Positions 31,220 through 39,192 of a stretch of DNA of 64,000 nt are shown here, piece after piece. Under the pieces are notes generated by a model that did no database searches, was not told the DNA's origin, and saw only the letters and a program-made list of their open reading frames with translations. The DNA is from an uncultured Barnesiella sp. (lineage in GTDB: Bacteria > Bacteroidota > Bacteroidia > Bacteroidales > Barnesiellaceae), in the NCBI GenBank assembly GCA_944320015.1, contig CALUFO010000014.1, forward strand, positions 1 to 64,000, given 5' to 3'. The number at the start of each line of letters is the position of its first letter. The stretch's first letter is position 1. The position numbers and the translations under genes were made by a program.

Positions 31220-32776
31220 TTAGCCCAAGACTACATCAAATATAGAGGAAAATTTATGAACATTAGCTGTTATGACATCTTCTATCTCATTTGAAATGGA
31301 TTTCACTATATTATACTGCTCGTCTCGTTGTTTTTGATATGCCTCTTTTTGCTGTGTCAGACGATTTACTTCATCAAGAAAAGGTTGAATAGAATTTTGG
31401 CTATTATCAGACATTGCATTCTCATACTCTAGTTCTCTGACTTTCTGCTGAATTATTCTTCTTTCCAATTCAATCTTTGTGAATTCCGAATCTAAACTAA
31501 TTATTTGTTGTTCAATATTTTGTATTGTTTTCTTTTTGCTATTTATAGACTGATATAATGTTTTCCTCTGTATATTTATTTCATTAAAACGGTTTCTTAA
31601 TATCGTGTCATCTTCTGTATTTTCATTAATTGGAGAATTACAAGCAAAACAACTATTTGAATTATTTGTTACTTTCTCAACCAATTCATCATTCGGCTGA
31701 TTACACATCGGGCAAATGTGATTCAACTGAATATTCTTTATGAAAACATGATATGAGGGGTGCAGCGTCTCCCATATACGATTATTTAGTTGCTCCTCAA
31801 TTTGCTTTAATTGTTTATCAATGTCATTTGCAGATAAACTGATTTTATTTATTTCATTCTGCAATAGCGATATGTCTTGACTCTTAGAAGCACGTTCTTT
31901 TTGTACAGATGCCAATCTAGCATCCATTTCCTCAAGTCGTCCCTTCAAATTAATAAGAGCGAGAGCTGGATTTCTTTGGTTGGCTGTTGAGTGGGCTGTG
32001 GATATAGACGTATCCTTCATTTTGCTCAAAACCTTATTGATGGCTCTCATGTCTTCTGAGCTATGTCGAGACAAACTATCAAAATACTTTGCTTTTCTGA
32101 TAGCTTCTTGTCGTTTCTTATCAAGATCTGGATCGTTAAAATATTTGTTGAATAGTTCGCTTTGTACATCCGGGAAAACATCACCATCATTCCAAAGGAT
32201 GGTTTTGTGATCTTCTCCAAAAAAGAGTACTTCGTTTACAAAAAATATCAGATCATCAAATTCTAGATTTGTGTTATCCTTAATGATTCTCTCATATTTA
32301 TAAGGTAACGTATTAATTTTTGCCGTATCTGATAATTTTTCGTAGCTAAATTGATTTATTAAGGTACCGGGTAGTTCTGCACCATCTACCTTAAGCTGGG
32401 TCAAGGTTATGGAAGATAAGTCCCTTGTCAATTCAACTGTCACATTATTTAACTTCATGCTAATCGATACTGTAGGAGACGCATCTGTTGGAATGCTGTC
32501 ATCCATACGATTGCTAAAATACTTTTGTGGAAACAATTGACGCTTTTCTATAATATTCCCTTGGTAAGTACGAGTATATCCAAAAGGCTTTTTATATAGT
32601 CCGAGAATAGCAAATCGAATAATATTAACAAAAGTGGTTTTTCCCATACCATTACCACCTAGTACTAGATTGACACCTTTAACAAAATCAAAGGTATAGT
32701 CCAGACCATTTGGATATAAAGTATAATTCTTGATGTTTATACTTAGCAATTCAGGTAGATATATTTGCCTACTCAT
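31220..32776 (-). CDS. SMC/RecF-like AAA ATPase with Zn hook, C-terminus missing
   Basis: The N-terminus has LGGNGMGKTTFVNIIRFAILG (Walker A, residues about 38-58), followed by Q-loop region, a long coiled coil, a zinc-hook pair CPMCNQP and CFACNSP near residues 350-380, and a second coiled coil. The protein ends at residue 518 (HKFSSIFDVVLG) before the ABC signature, Walker B and D-loop that must follow in this fold; related proteins are 650-750 residues. It is therefore probably truncated and catalytically dead unless a partner supplies the rest. Such ATPases (AAA_23, DndD-like) often belong to anti-phage modules. The gene is AT-rich relative to both flanks, with its own promoter, so it is horizontally acquired. 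Confidence 0.75.
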   Translation of the reverse strand: MSRQIYLPELLSINIKNYTLYPNGLDYTFDFVKGVNLVLGGNGMGKTTFVNIIRFAILGLYKKPFGYTRTYQGNIIEKRQLFPQKYFSNRMDDSIPTDASPTVSISMKLNNVTVELTRDLSSITLTQLKVDGAELPGTLINQFSYEKLSDTAKINTLPYKYERIIKDNTNLEFDDLIFFVNEVLFFGEDHKTILWNDGDVFPDVQSELFNKYFNDPDLDKKRQEAIRKAKYFDSLSRHSSEDMRAINKVLSKMKDTSISTAHSTANQRNPALALINLKGRLEEMDARLASVQKERASKSQDISLLQNEINKISLSANDIDKQLKQIEEQLNNRIWETLHPSYHVFIKNIQLNHICPMCNQPNDELVEKVTNNSNSCFACNSPINENTEDDTILRNRFNEINIQRKTLYQSINSKKKTIQNIEQQIISLDSEFTKIELERRIIQQKVRELEYENAMSDNSQNSIQPFLDEVNRLTQQKEAYQKQRDEQYNIVKSISNEIEDVITANVHKFSSIFDVVLG

Positions 32777-32842
32777 TATTCAGTTATTTACTCAATTGTT
32801 AATACTATGTATATCAATACATTACACAATAAGATTAGGGCG

Positions 32843-32874
32843 CAAATATATAACACGCCTAATTTAATAACAAA
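32843..32874 (-). promoter_or_regulatory. Promoter of the Zn-hook ATPase gene
   Basis: On the minus strand TTTG (32874-32871), a 20-bp spacer and TATATTTG (32850-32843) match the Bacteroidetes consensus; the ATG follows 66 bp later. Confidence 0.7.
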
Positions 32875-33338
32875 GATAAAATAAATTATCCAATATTTGA
32901 TGTCATATTTGCTATTATTTAAAAATATAGCTATAGCTTTCAGGTTAAACTCTCTGTTGAATATTATTCTAACATTCATATATCAACATACAGCATATAC
33001 CTTAATATACCTTACTTCAGATAGTGAGAATTTTCTTCTTGAAATATCTATAAACAGTAAATTTTCCGCCAATTTTACTCTCAATATTAGAATATCATGT
33101 CCTGTTTGGTTTTGGTCTTTAGTGTGTAAATTAGAGTGATAGTAATATAAATCTACTAGCACACTCCATCAGCATATCATAACTCAAAATTAGGATGGTA
33201 AATATATGACAATTTAGATTCAAAAACACATTCATGTTGTGTTTATGGATTAAACAGAAAAAGCCAATGTCATAGCCCTTAATTTTGGGAGAAATATGAA
33301 TTCTATACCGAAGTGGAGCAAAAACACAAGGCATCTGC
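32875..33338. other. AT-rich gap without a supportable gene
   Basis: Several short frames exist (for example 32897-33139) but all are Leu/Ile/Asn-rich translations of AT-rich DNA without ribosome-binding sites or family resemblance. I see no RNA gene or repeat here. The accessory-chromosome boundary probably lies in or near this stretch. Confidence 0.5.
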
Positions 33339-33367
33339 TTGTATTTCAAAATAAAGCGTTACCTTTG
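33339..33367 (+). promoter_or_regulatory. Promoter of a possible small RNA
   Basis: TTG at 33339-33341, 18-bp spacer and TACCTTTG at 33360-33367. No start codon with an open frame follows; instead a run of hairpins and a terminator. Confidence 0.5.
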
Positions 33368-33373
33368 TAGAGT

Positions 33374-33557
33374 AATAAGAAATCGACTCCGCAAGACACT
33401 GCAAAATATTGCAAGCCTCCGGTGGAGCAATAGCGGGAGATTACTTCTTTAGCTAAAAGATACATCAAAGATATTCAGCCACTTATCGTTAGATTACGAT
33501 TCCTGGTGGCACCACTTGAAGGTCAGAGAGTTACAATTTTGTGGCTCTCTTTTTTTA
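33374..33557 (+). ncRNA. Candidate small RNA of about 185 nt
   Basis: Between a consensus-like promoter and an intrinsic terminator the sequence holds several hairpins: CTCCGC..GCGGGAG enclosing GCAA-AATA-TTGC and CCTCC-GG-TGGAG, then GTGG-CA-CCAC. No open frame of useful length is present. It could be a regulatory RNA of the chromosome or an attachment-site relic; I do not recognise tRNA, tmRNA, SRP RNA or RNase P features. Its 3' end is 125 bp from the convergent end of the sensor-regulator gene. Confidence 0.35.
33525..33557 (+). terminator. Intrinsic terminator of the small-RNA candidate
   Basis: AGAGAG (33525-33530) and CTCTCT (33545-33550) form a stem, followed by a run of seven T. Confidence 0.75.
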
Positions 33558-33681
33558 TGGGTTTACTTCTTATTTTTGCTCCTATTGTGCGCAGTTTGTA
33601 ATTATAGTAGAAGCAGTTTGTTATAAGTTTAAGACGCTTATTAACAGTTTGTTGTTGAATTGAAGGCCGTATGGGCTGCAT

Positions 33682-36600
33682 TCAGGGTTGGGTATTGGTT
33701 TCGGAATCTTGCGGATTGCGTTGGTTTTGATGTATTTCCATGTAGTGGCTGGGCGACATGCCGTAAAATTCTTTGAAACAGTTTGAAAAGTGGGAGAGTG
33801 ATGAGAATCCGGTTACATAGGAGACTTCCGAAATACTGAGGTTTTTGCTCGAAAGTAGCCATGCAGCGTGGCGCAATCGGGTTATCCGTATGTAGTCGCT
33901 GGGATTTTGGTGGGTAAGCTGTTTCAATTTTCGTTGTAGTTGAGAGCGGCTGAGTCCTATTTCTTGACTAATGGTTTCCACAGAGAGGTCTGTTTCGGCC
34001 ATTTTGCTGATTACGATATTTTCGAGTTTCTCCAAGAATTTTTCGTCGGTCGATTTGAGTAGAGTGATTTCTTCTTTGATAAGATTGTTTTTGCCTTCGT
34101 ATTTATTTTTCATCACTCTGCGCAGCTCGATGAGTTTTTGGATTCTTATTTTCAGGTGTTCGATGTTGAAGGGTTTGGGTATGTACGAGTCGGCGCCTGC
34201 TTTGAGTCCTTCGATGCGTTGTTCGATTGCTGTTTTTGCGGTAAGCATGATGACGGGGATATGGCTGGTTTGTTCGTTCTTTTTGATTTTATCGCACATT
34301 TCTATACCGTCCATTTCGGGCATCATCACGTCCGAGATGATACAATCGGGCATTTCCTTTATTGCCATATCCAATCCTTCTTTCCCATTTTGAGCTTCGA
34401 GAATCTGGTATTCGGGAGATAGGACTTTGTGGATATAGTCTTTAATTTCTTGATTATCTTCTACGATAAGGAGTTTGGGCTTACGTTTGTTTGTGCCGGG
34501 AGTCATGGCCGATTCGGTCGTCGATTCTATGGGCACTACCGAGGTCTGTACAAGGGTGGCGAGGCTACGGTCGGAGTGTTCCAATTTTTTCTCTTCTTTC
34601 TTTAAGTAGCTGTCGTCGAGCGGGAGTAATATGACGAAGGTCGTGCCGGGCAGGTCGTTGTCTTCGACAAATATTTTGCCGTGGTGTATGTCCATGAGTT
34701 TGCGCGACAGGTGTAGTCCTATGCCGGTACCCATTTTTATTTTGTTGTTTTCGTTGGGCACTTGGTAGAACCGGTTGAAAACAGTCTCTCTTAAATCTTT
34801 GGGTATGCCGCAGCCGGTGTCGGCGATGCGTATCCTGAGGTGTGTGTCGGTCGTGTCGACCGACATTTCGATTTTCCCGTTTTCGGGGGTGTACTTAAAG
34901 GCGTTGGACAGTACGTTGAATATGACCTTGTCGAGTTTCTCCTGATCAATCCACACGAGTGGCAGATTGTTTTCTACACGGAGGTTGAACGCTATGTTTT
35001 TCTCTTGGGCGAGGTGCTTGAACGAGACGATGATTTCTTGAATGAATTCGTCGACATGGGTTTGTTCGGCACATAGTTTCACTTGGCCTTTATCGAGTTT
35101 GCGCATTTCCATTACTTGGTTGACGAGGCGTAAGATGCGGTGGCCGTTTTGGTCGATGATTTTATAAGTCGCTTTTAGATCCGGGTCATTCGTGCTTTTG
35201 ATAAGCTCTTCTATGGGCGTGAGTATAAGGGTGAGGGGCGTGCGTATTTCGTGCGAGATGTCTGTGAAGAATTGCAATTGCGATTGCATGATATTGTTCT
35301 CGTTTTGTTTTTTCTGATTCTCTTTTTTCTGCTCGTGCCGGTTTTTTATACTGATATAGGCGAAATAAAGTCCTGTTATCAAGATGAGCAGATATAGCGT
35401 TTTGGCCCACCAAGAGAGCCATATCGGCGGCGTGACGATAATGTCGATTTCTCTGTGCAGGGGCGATGTATTGGGCAAATGGGCTTTTATTTGCAAGGTG
35501 TATTTCCCGGGTTTCAGGTTGGTGTAGGTGACTGTATTGTTGCCTTGGGGCAGGGTAGTCCAATCTTTTTCAAATCCGTTGAGCCGGGCTTGGTATATTA
35601 CGTTGTTCGGGTTGTTGTATTCGAGAGCCGAGAAGCTAATGGAAAAGTTTTTAATATCGTGTGACAACTTGATTTTTTGAGCGTAGTCGATCGATTTTTC
35701 CAGTGTCGATTGCGCCTTGCCGGGGATAATCGGTTTGTTGTAGATGAAAAGGTCGGTAAATACGAGGTTCGACAGCTCATAGTTGGGTTGGTTTTCAAAC
35801 GGGTAGAAAAAGGTTATCCCATTTATTCCACCGACAAAGATTTCTCCGCTGTTTGATTGGAAATAGGCGCCTCGGCGAAATTCGTTGTTGATGAGCCCGT
35901 CGGAGGTGTAGTAATTGGTAAACCGGCCTTTTTGAGGGTCGTAATGGGACAGGCCATAATAGGTGCTTATCCACAGGTGCTTATTGGAATCTATGACAAT
36001 GCCGCTAATGGCCGCATTGGGCAGTCCGTCTTCTTCGGTGTATTGGAGTATTTCATCGGTAGATGGGTTGATATAATTGAGTCCCCAGTTGGTTCCTACC
36101 CATACACCGCCCCGATGGTCGGCGGTTAAGGCGAAAATGTTGTTGTTGCTCAGTTTTCCGTTCTCTACCGTATAATTTTCGAAGGAGCCGGTCACCATGT
36201 TATACCTGTTTAGACCGGCTACGCTTGTCCCTATCCATAGGTAGTGCCCGTCGATGTCTATGGCGTTGATCGAGTTGCTGAGGATTTGGTCTTTGGATTT
36301 CAAGACGTTGTAGAGGAGAAACTCGGTTTCTCCGGTGGTGGGGTCGTATTTGCACACCCCATACTCGTTGGTTCCTATCCAAAGGTGTCCGTTTGAATCT
36401 TCGGTGATGGTGTTGACGTGTGTGACCTCGGTATTGCCGCAATACAGGCTCTTTTTGATAAAGCGGTTTGTCGCTTCGTCGTATAGGAACAGGCCGTATA
36501 GATAGGTGCCTACCCATATTCGGTTCCGGGAATCTTCAAAGATCGACAAGACGACGTTGGCGGGGAACTCGGCTTTCGTGTAGTGCTGTTTGACTTTCCG

Positions 36601-37761
36601 GTCGGTGTCCAGTTTGTAGATGCCGTCGCCGTCGGTACCCACCCAAATTTCTCGATTGTGGTCTTCCAAGATGGTAAGGCAGCATTCGTTACCGATATTT
36701 TTGTCGGCGTAGAAAGGATTGAATCCGATGTTTTTGAATATCTTGTCTTTGAGCGGAATCATCAAAACTCCTTTTTGATACAGGGCAACCCAGATATTGT
36801 GTTGTTTGTCCTCGAAGATACTATGGACTTTGGCGTCTCTCATATCCAAGTTGATAAGTTCCGATTCGTAGGTCGTGAGGGTTTTGTCGTTGTAATCATA
36901 TCGTTTCAGGCCGTTGCCGTCGGTTCCTATCCATAAATTTTTTTGGCTGTCGGTGTAGAGGGTGTATACCATTTCGACCGAAGGGATATAGTTTCGCTGA
37001 AAGGTGCGAGAGTTGTAATCAAACGCGTCGATACTTCCGTCGATGGTGGCGACCAGTATTTTCCCCGAGGGGTCTTCGATGATAGAGAATACCTTGTTGC
37101 TCGACAACGAATGTTTGTCTTTGGGGTCATGGGCATAGTTGTCGATGGTGTGGTTGTCGATGTTCAGTACGCTTATACCGTTGTCTTGCGAGCCTATCCA
37201 TATATTGCCGAAACGGTCTTCATAGATGGTGTTGATTTTATTGCTGCATATATTGCTGTTGGTATTCATGTAATACACGGCTTTCATCGACTTCTCGTCG
37301 ATGCGGATAATTCCCGAATGGTTGGTCGATAGCCATATATTCCCGTTACTGTCTTCGGTGATACATTTGATGTAGTTGAAATTGGTGATATTCCGGTAGG
37401 AGAGGCTTACTTTTTGGAAACGCCCGGTTTCTCGATCCAAAATTTGCACCCCGTCGCTGGTGCCCACCCAGAATCGGCCGTTGCGGTCTTCCAGAACCGA
37501 CAACACTAAATTGCTGCTCAACGAGGTGGTGTCGTTGGCGATATGGGTAAAGGTTTTGAATTTGATGCCGTCGAACAGGTTCAACCCATTTTCGGTACAA
37601 ATCCACATATACCCGCTACGGTCTTGATAGATGTAGTTGACATGGCTGTTGGAAAGCTGGTTGTTCGAGCCGAAAAATTTGTCGGTATTGGCTCGAACTA
37701 TAATAATATAAAATAAAAAGCATATAAAACAATATATCCTTTTGTTTTTTTTTGTCATCAT
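33682..37761 (-). CDS. Hybrid two-component system sensor-regulator (HTCS)
   Basis: A 1,359-residue single-protein signalling system of Bacteroidetes. After an N-terminal hydrophobic signal/anchor come two seven-bladed propellers made of Reg_prop repeats (GLNLFDGIKFKTF, DRNGRFWVGTSDGV and others, to about residue 690), a Y_Y_Y domain (about 700-780), a membrane helix (AKTLYLLILITGLYFAYISI), HisKA with phospho-His 837 (SHEIRTPLTLI), HATPase (DTGCGIP, GTGIGL), a receiver with phospho-Asp 1144 (CIISDVMMPEMDG) and an AraC-type HTH at 1255-1345. The periplasmic part binds an oligosaccharide released from the target glycan and the HTH activates neighbouring hydrolase genes. It is divergent from the GH26-like and GH3 genes, which it most likely controls. 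Tail QNQRNPQDSETNTQP is short and variable. Confidence 0.95.
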   Translation of the reverse strand: MMTKKNKRIYCFICFLFYIIIVRANTDKFFGSNNQLSNSHVNYIYQDRSGYMWICTENGLNLFDGIKFKTFTHIANDTTSLSSNLVLSVLEDRNGRFWVGTSDGVQILDRETGRFQKVSLSYRNITNFNYIKCITEDSNGNIWLSTNHSGIIRIDEKSMKAVYYMNTNSNICSNKINTIYEDRFGNIWIGSQDNGISVLNIDNHTIDNYAHDPKDKHSLSSNKVFSIIEDPSGKILVATIDGSIDAFDYNSRTFQRNYIPSVEMVYTLYTDSQKNLWIGTDGNGLKRYDYNDKTLTTYESELINLDMRDAKVHSIFEDKQHNIWVALYQKGVLMIPLKDKIFKNIGFNPFYADKNIGNECCLTILEDHNREIWVGTDGDGIYKLDTDRKVKQHYTKAEFPANVVLSIFEDSRNRIWVGTYLYGLFLYDEATNRFIKKSLYCGNTEVTHVNTITEDSNGHLWIGTNEYGVCKYDPTTGETEFLLYNVLKSKDQILSNSINAIDIDGHYLWIGTSVAGLNRYNMVTGSFENYTVENGKLSNNNIFALTADHRGGVWVGTNWGLNYINPSTDEILQYTEEDGLPNAAISGIVIDSNKHLWISTYYGLSHYDPQKGRFTNYYTSDGLINNEFRRGAYFQSNSGEIFVGGINGITFFYPFENQPNYELSNLVFTDLFIYNKPIIPGKAQSTLEKSIDYAQKIKLSHDIKNFSISFSALEYNNPNNVIYQARLNGFEKDWTTLPQGNNTVTYTNLKPGKYTLQIKAHLPNTSPLHREIDIIVTPPIWLSWWAKTLYLLILITGLYFAYISIKNRHEQKKENQKKQNENNIMQSQLQFFTDISHEIRTPLTLILTPIEELIKSTNDPDLKATYKIIDQNGHRILRLVNQVMEMRKLDKGQVKLCAEQTHVDEFIQEIIVSFKHLAQEKNIAFNLRVENNLPLVWIDQEKLDKVIFNVLSNAFKYTPENGKIEMSVDTTDTHLRIRIADTGCGIPKDLRETVFNRFYQVPNENNKIKMGTGIGLHLSRKLMDIHHGKIFVEDNDLPGTTFVILLPLDDSYLKKEEKKLEHSDRSLATLVQTSVVPIESTTESAMTPGTNKRKPKLLIVEDNQEIKDYIHKVLSPEYQILEAQNGKEGLDMAIKEMPDCIISDVMMPEMDGIEMCDKIKKNEQTSHIPVIMLTAKTAIEQRIEGLKAGADSYIPKPFNIEHLKIRIQKLIELRRVMKNKYEGKNNLIKEEITLLKSTDEKFLEKLENIVISKMAETDLSVETISQEIGLSRSQLQRKLKQLTHQNPSDYIRITRLRHAAWLLSSKNLSISEVSYVTGFSSLSHFSNCFKEFYGMSPSHYMEIHQNQRNPQDSETNTQP

Positions 37762-37871
37762 GATATAGGCGTCGTAATGTTATATTTGAGATAATGCCGA
37801 ATTTATCCTCGATTGCATCTGAGGAATTTTATTGTAGGAAGAGATGCGGTTGTTGTATCCTCTTTACAGAT

Positions 37872-37880
37872 GCAAAAATA
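37872..37880 (-). promoter_or_regulatory. -7 box upstream of the HTCS gene
   Basis: The minus strand reads TATTTTTGC, a TAnnTTTGC match, 111 bp before the start codon. The intergenic gap of 310 bp also holds the divergent GH26-like promoter; no other element is recognised. Confidence 0.45.
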
Positions 37881-38017
37881 CAACTTATTTTTTAATGACA
37901 TGAAGCAGGAAAACAAAGGCGACATTTATTTAAGCATATGCAACATGCTTGCAAGGCTGTGCTGCTTGGTCACAAGGAGAGCTTTGAATCGTGCAATTCG
38001 GGAAGCGGCTTTATGCT

Positions 38018-38025
38018 TATTTTTG
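38018..38025 (+). promoter_or_regulatory. -7 box upstream of the GH26-like gene
   Basis: TATTTTTG matches TAnnTTTG, 47 bp before the ATG at 38072. The -33 region lacks TTTG (TTCG at the right distance), as expected for a promoter needing activation by the neighbouring HTCS. Confidence 0.45.
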
Positions 38026-38071
38026 TATGGTTGCCAATGAATAAGATTTTAATCGAAAAAGGAAATAAAAT

Positions 38072-39175
38072 ATGAGGAGTTTTAAGAATATGTTCTTGTG
38101 CCTGTCTCTCTTGTGCGCCGTCTTTTTTCAAGCGTGTCATGAAAATAGGAGTGAGGTGAAGGAGGCGAGTTGGAGTGCGTCGGACAGGGGCGCGTCGGTC
38201 GAGCTTGCCGACTTCTGTCGAGATTTGGCCTTGCGTTTGGATACGGGAATCATGTTGGGACACAAAGAGTCTTTGGCCTATGGGAGCATGTGGTTTGACC
38301 AGCCGGGGCGCTCCGATGTGAAAAGTGTGTGCGGGAACTATCCGGCGGTAGTCGATTGGAAGCTGACAGGTATAGAATCGGGGGCGGATATTAATGTAGA
38401 TTCCGTTCCTTTCTCAGACATAAAGCAATATGTTTCCCAAATGTATCGCAATGGCGGAGTGACGGTTCTTTCATGGGCTCCTACTTGGCAACAGATATTG
38501 GGTAGCGAGAGCGGGGGACCCGATTCGCTGTTGACAGAAAGCGGACTTTCCCCTCGGTATGTGAAGGCGTTGGATCGGGTGGCCGATTTTTTGCTCGACC
38601 TGAAAACCGACTCGAACAGCCATATCCCGGTTGTTGTCCAGATATATGATTGTCCGGATACCCGGAAGTCTTTTTCGGCCGGGACTTATATCGAGCTGTG
38701 GCGTAGGAGCGTAGATTATCTGAGGAACGAAAAAGATGTCCATCATGTACTGTATGCCTACTCGATGAACGATGTGGAGACCGAAACCGATTTGAACCGG
38801 TATTATCCGGGGGACGACTATGTAGATATCGTGGGATTGAGTTTGTATCAGGATTTTGAGACCGACAAGTCGGGCATTTTATATGAGCAGCGCTTGGAAA
38901 AAGGGCTGTCGGCCGTGTGCCGTTTCGCCCAAAATAATAAGAAATTGCCGGCATTGACCGGGACGGGATCGAAAGGGGTGAAGATTTCTAATTTCTTCTC
39001 GGGAATTTTAGACCCCGTGATTTCTAAACATAAGATTAGCTATATTGTATTTGGCGCCAATATGTGGAATGAGGAAGAGAACTACTATGTGCCCATTCCG
39101 GGACATCCAGCCAGTGAGGATTTTTTTAACTTTGCACATAACTCGCATATTATTATGTGCAAAAATAACCTGTAA
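38072..39175 (+). CDS. GH26-like lipoprotein lacking both catalytic glutamates
   Basis: A 367-residue protein with a lipobox (LCAVFFQAC, Cys22), so it is anchored in a membrane, probably the outer one. The (beta/alpha)8 framework of family GH26 beta-mannanases is clear: MLGHKESLAYGSMW, GRSDVKSVCGNYPAVVDWKLTGIE, DRVADFLLDLK, LLYAYS-like VLYAYSMND, YPGDDYVDIVGL and SYIVFGANMW...YYVPIPGHP. But the acid/base motif usually R-P-x-H-E-x-x-G is QIYDCPDTRKS here (His-Glu replaced by Asp193-Cys194) and the nucleophile motif usually T-E-T/F-G is TGTGSKG (Glu replaced by Gly297). It is therefore predicted to be inactive as a hydrolase and may bind glycan instead. It lies 18 bp before a GH3 gene. Confidence 0.85.
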   Translation: MRSFKNMFLCLSLLCAVFFQACHENRSEVKEASWSASDRGASVELADFCRDLALRLDTGIMLGHKESLAYGSMWFDQPGRSDVKSVCGNYPAVVDWKLTGIESGADINVDSVPFSDIKQYVSQMYRNGGVTVLSWAPTWQQILGSESGGPDSLLTESGLSPRYVKALDRVADFLLDLKTDSNSHIPVVVQIYDCPDTRKSFSAGTYIELWRRSVDYLRNEKDVHHVLYAYSMNDVETETDLNRYYPGDDYVDIVGLSLYQDFETDKSGILYEQRLEKGLSAVCRFAQNNKKLPALTGTGSKGVKISNFFSGILDPVISKHKISYIVFGANMWNEEENYYVPIPGHPASEDFFNFAHNSHIIMCKNNL

Positions 39176-39192
39176 ACTAAAAACCAAACAAT

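Noticed and set aside
32897..33139. 80-codon plus-strand ORF
   Set aside because: AT-driven composition, no ribosome-binding site, no resemblance to any family.
33374..33557. tmRNA, SRP RNA or tRNA gene
   Set aside because: None of their conserved cores (tag peptide frame, GGAA tetraloop region, T-loop GGTTCAA) is present.
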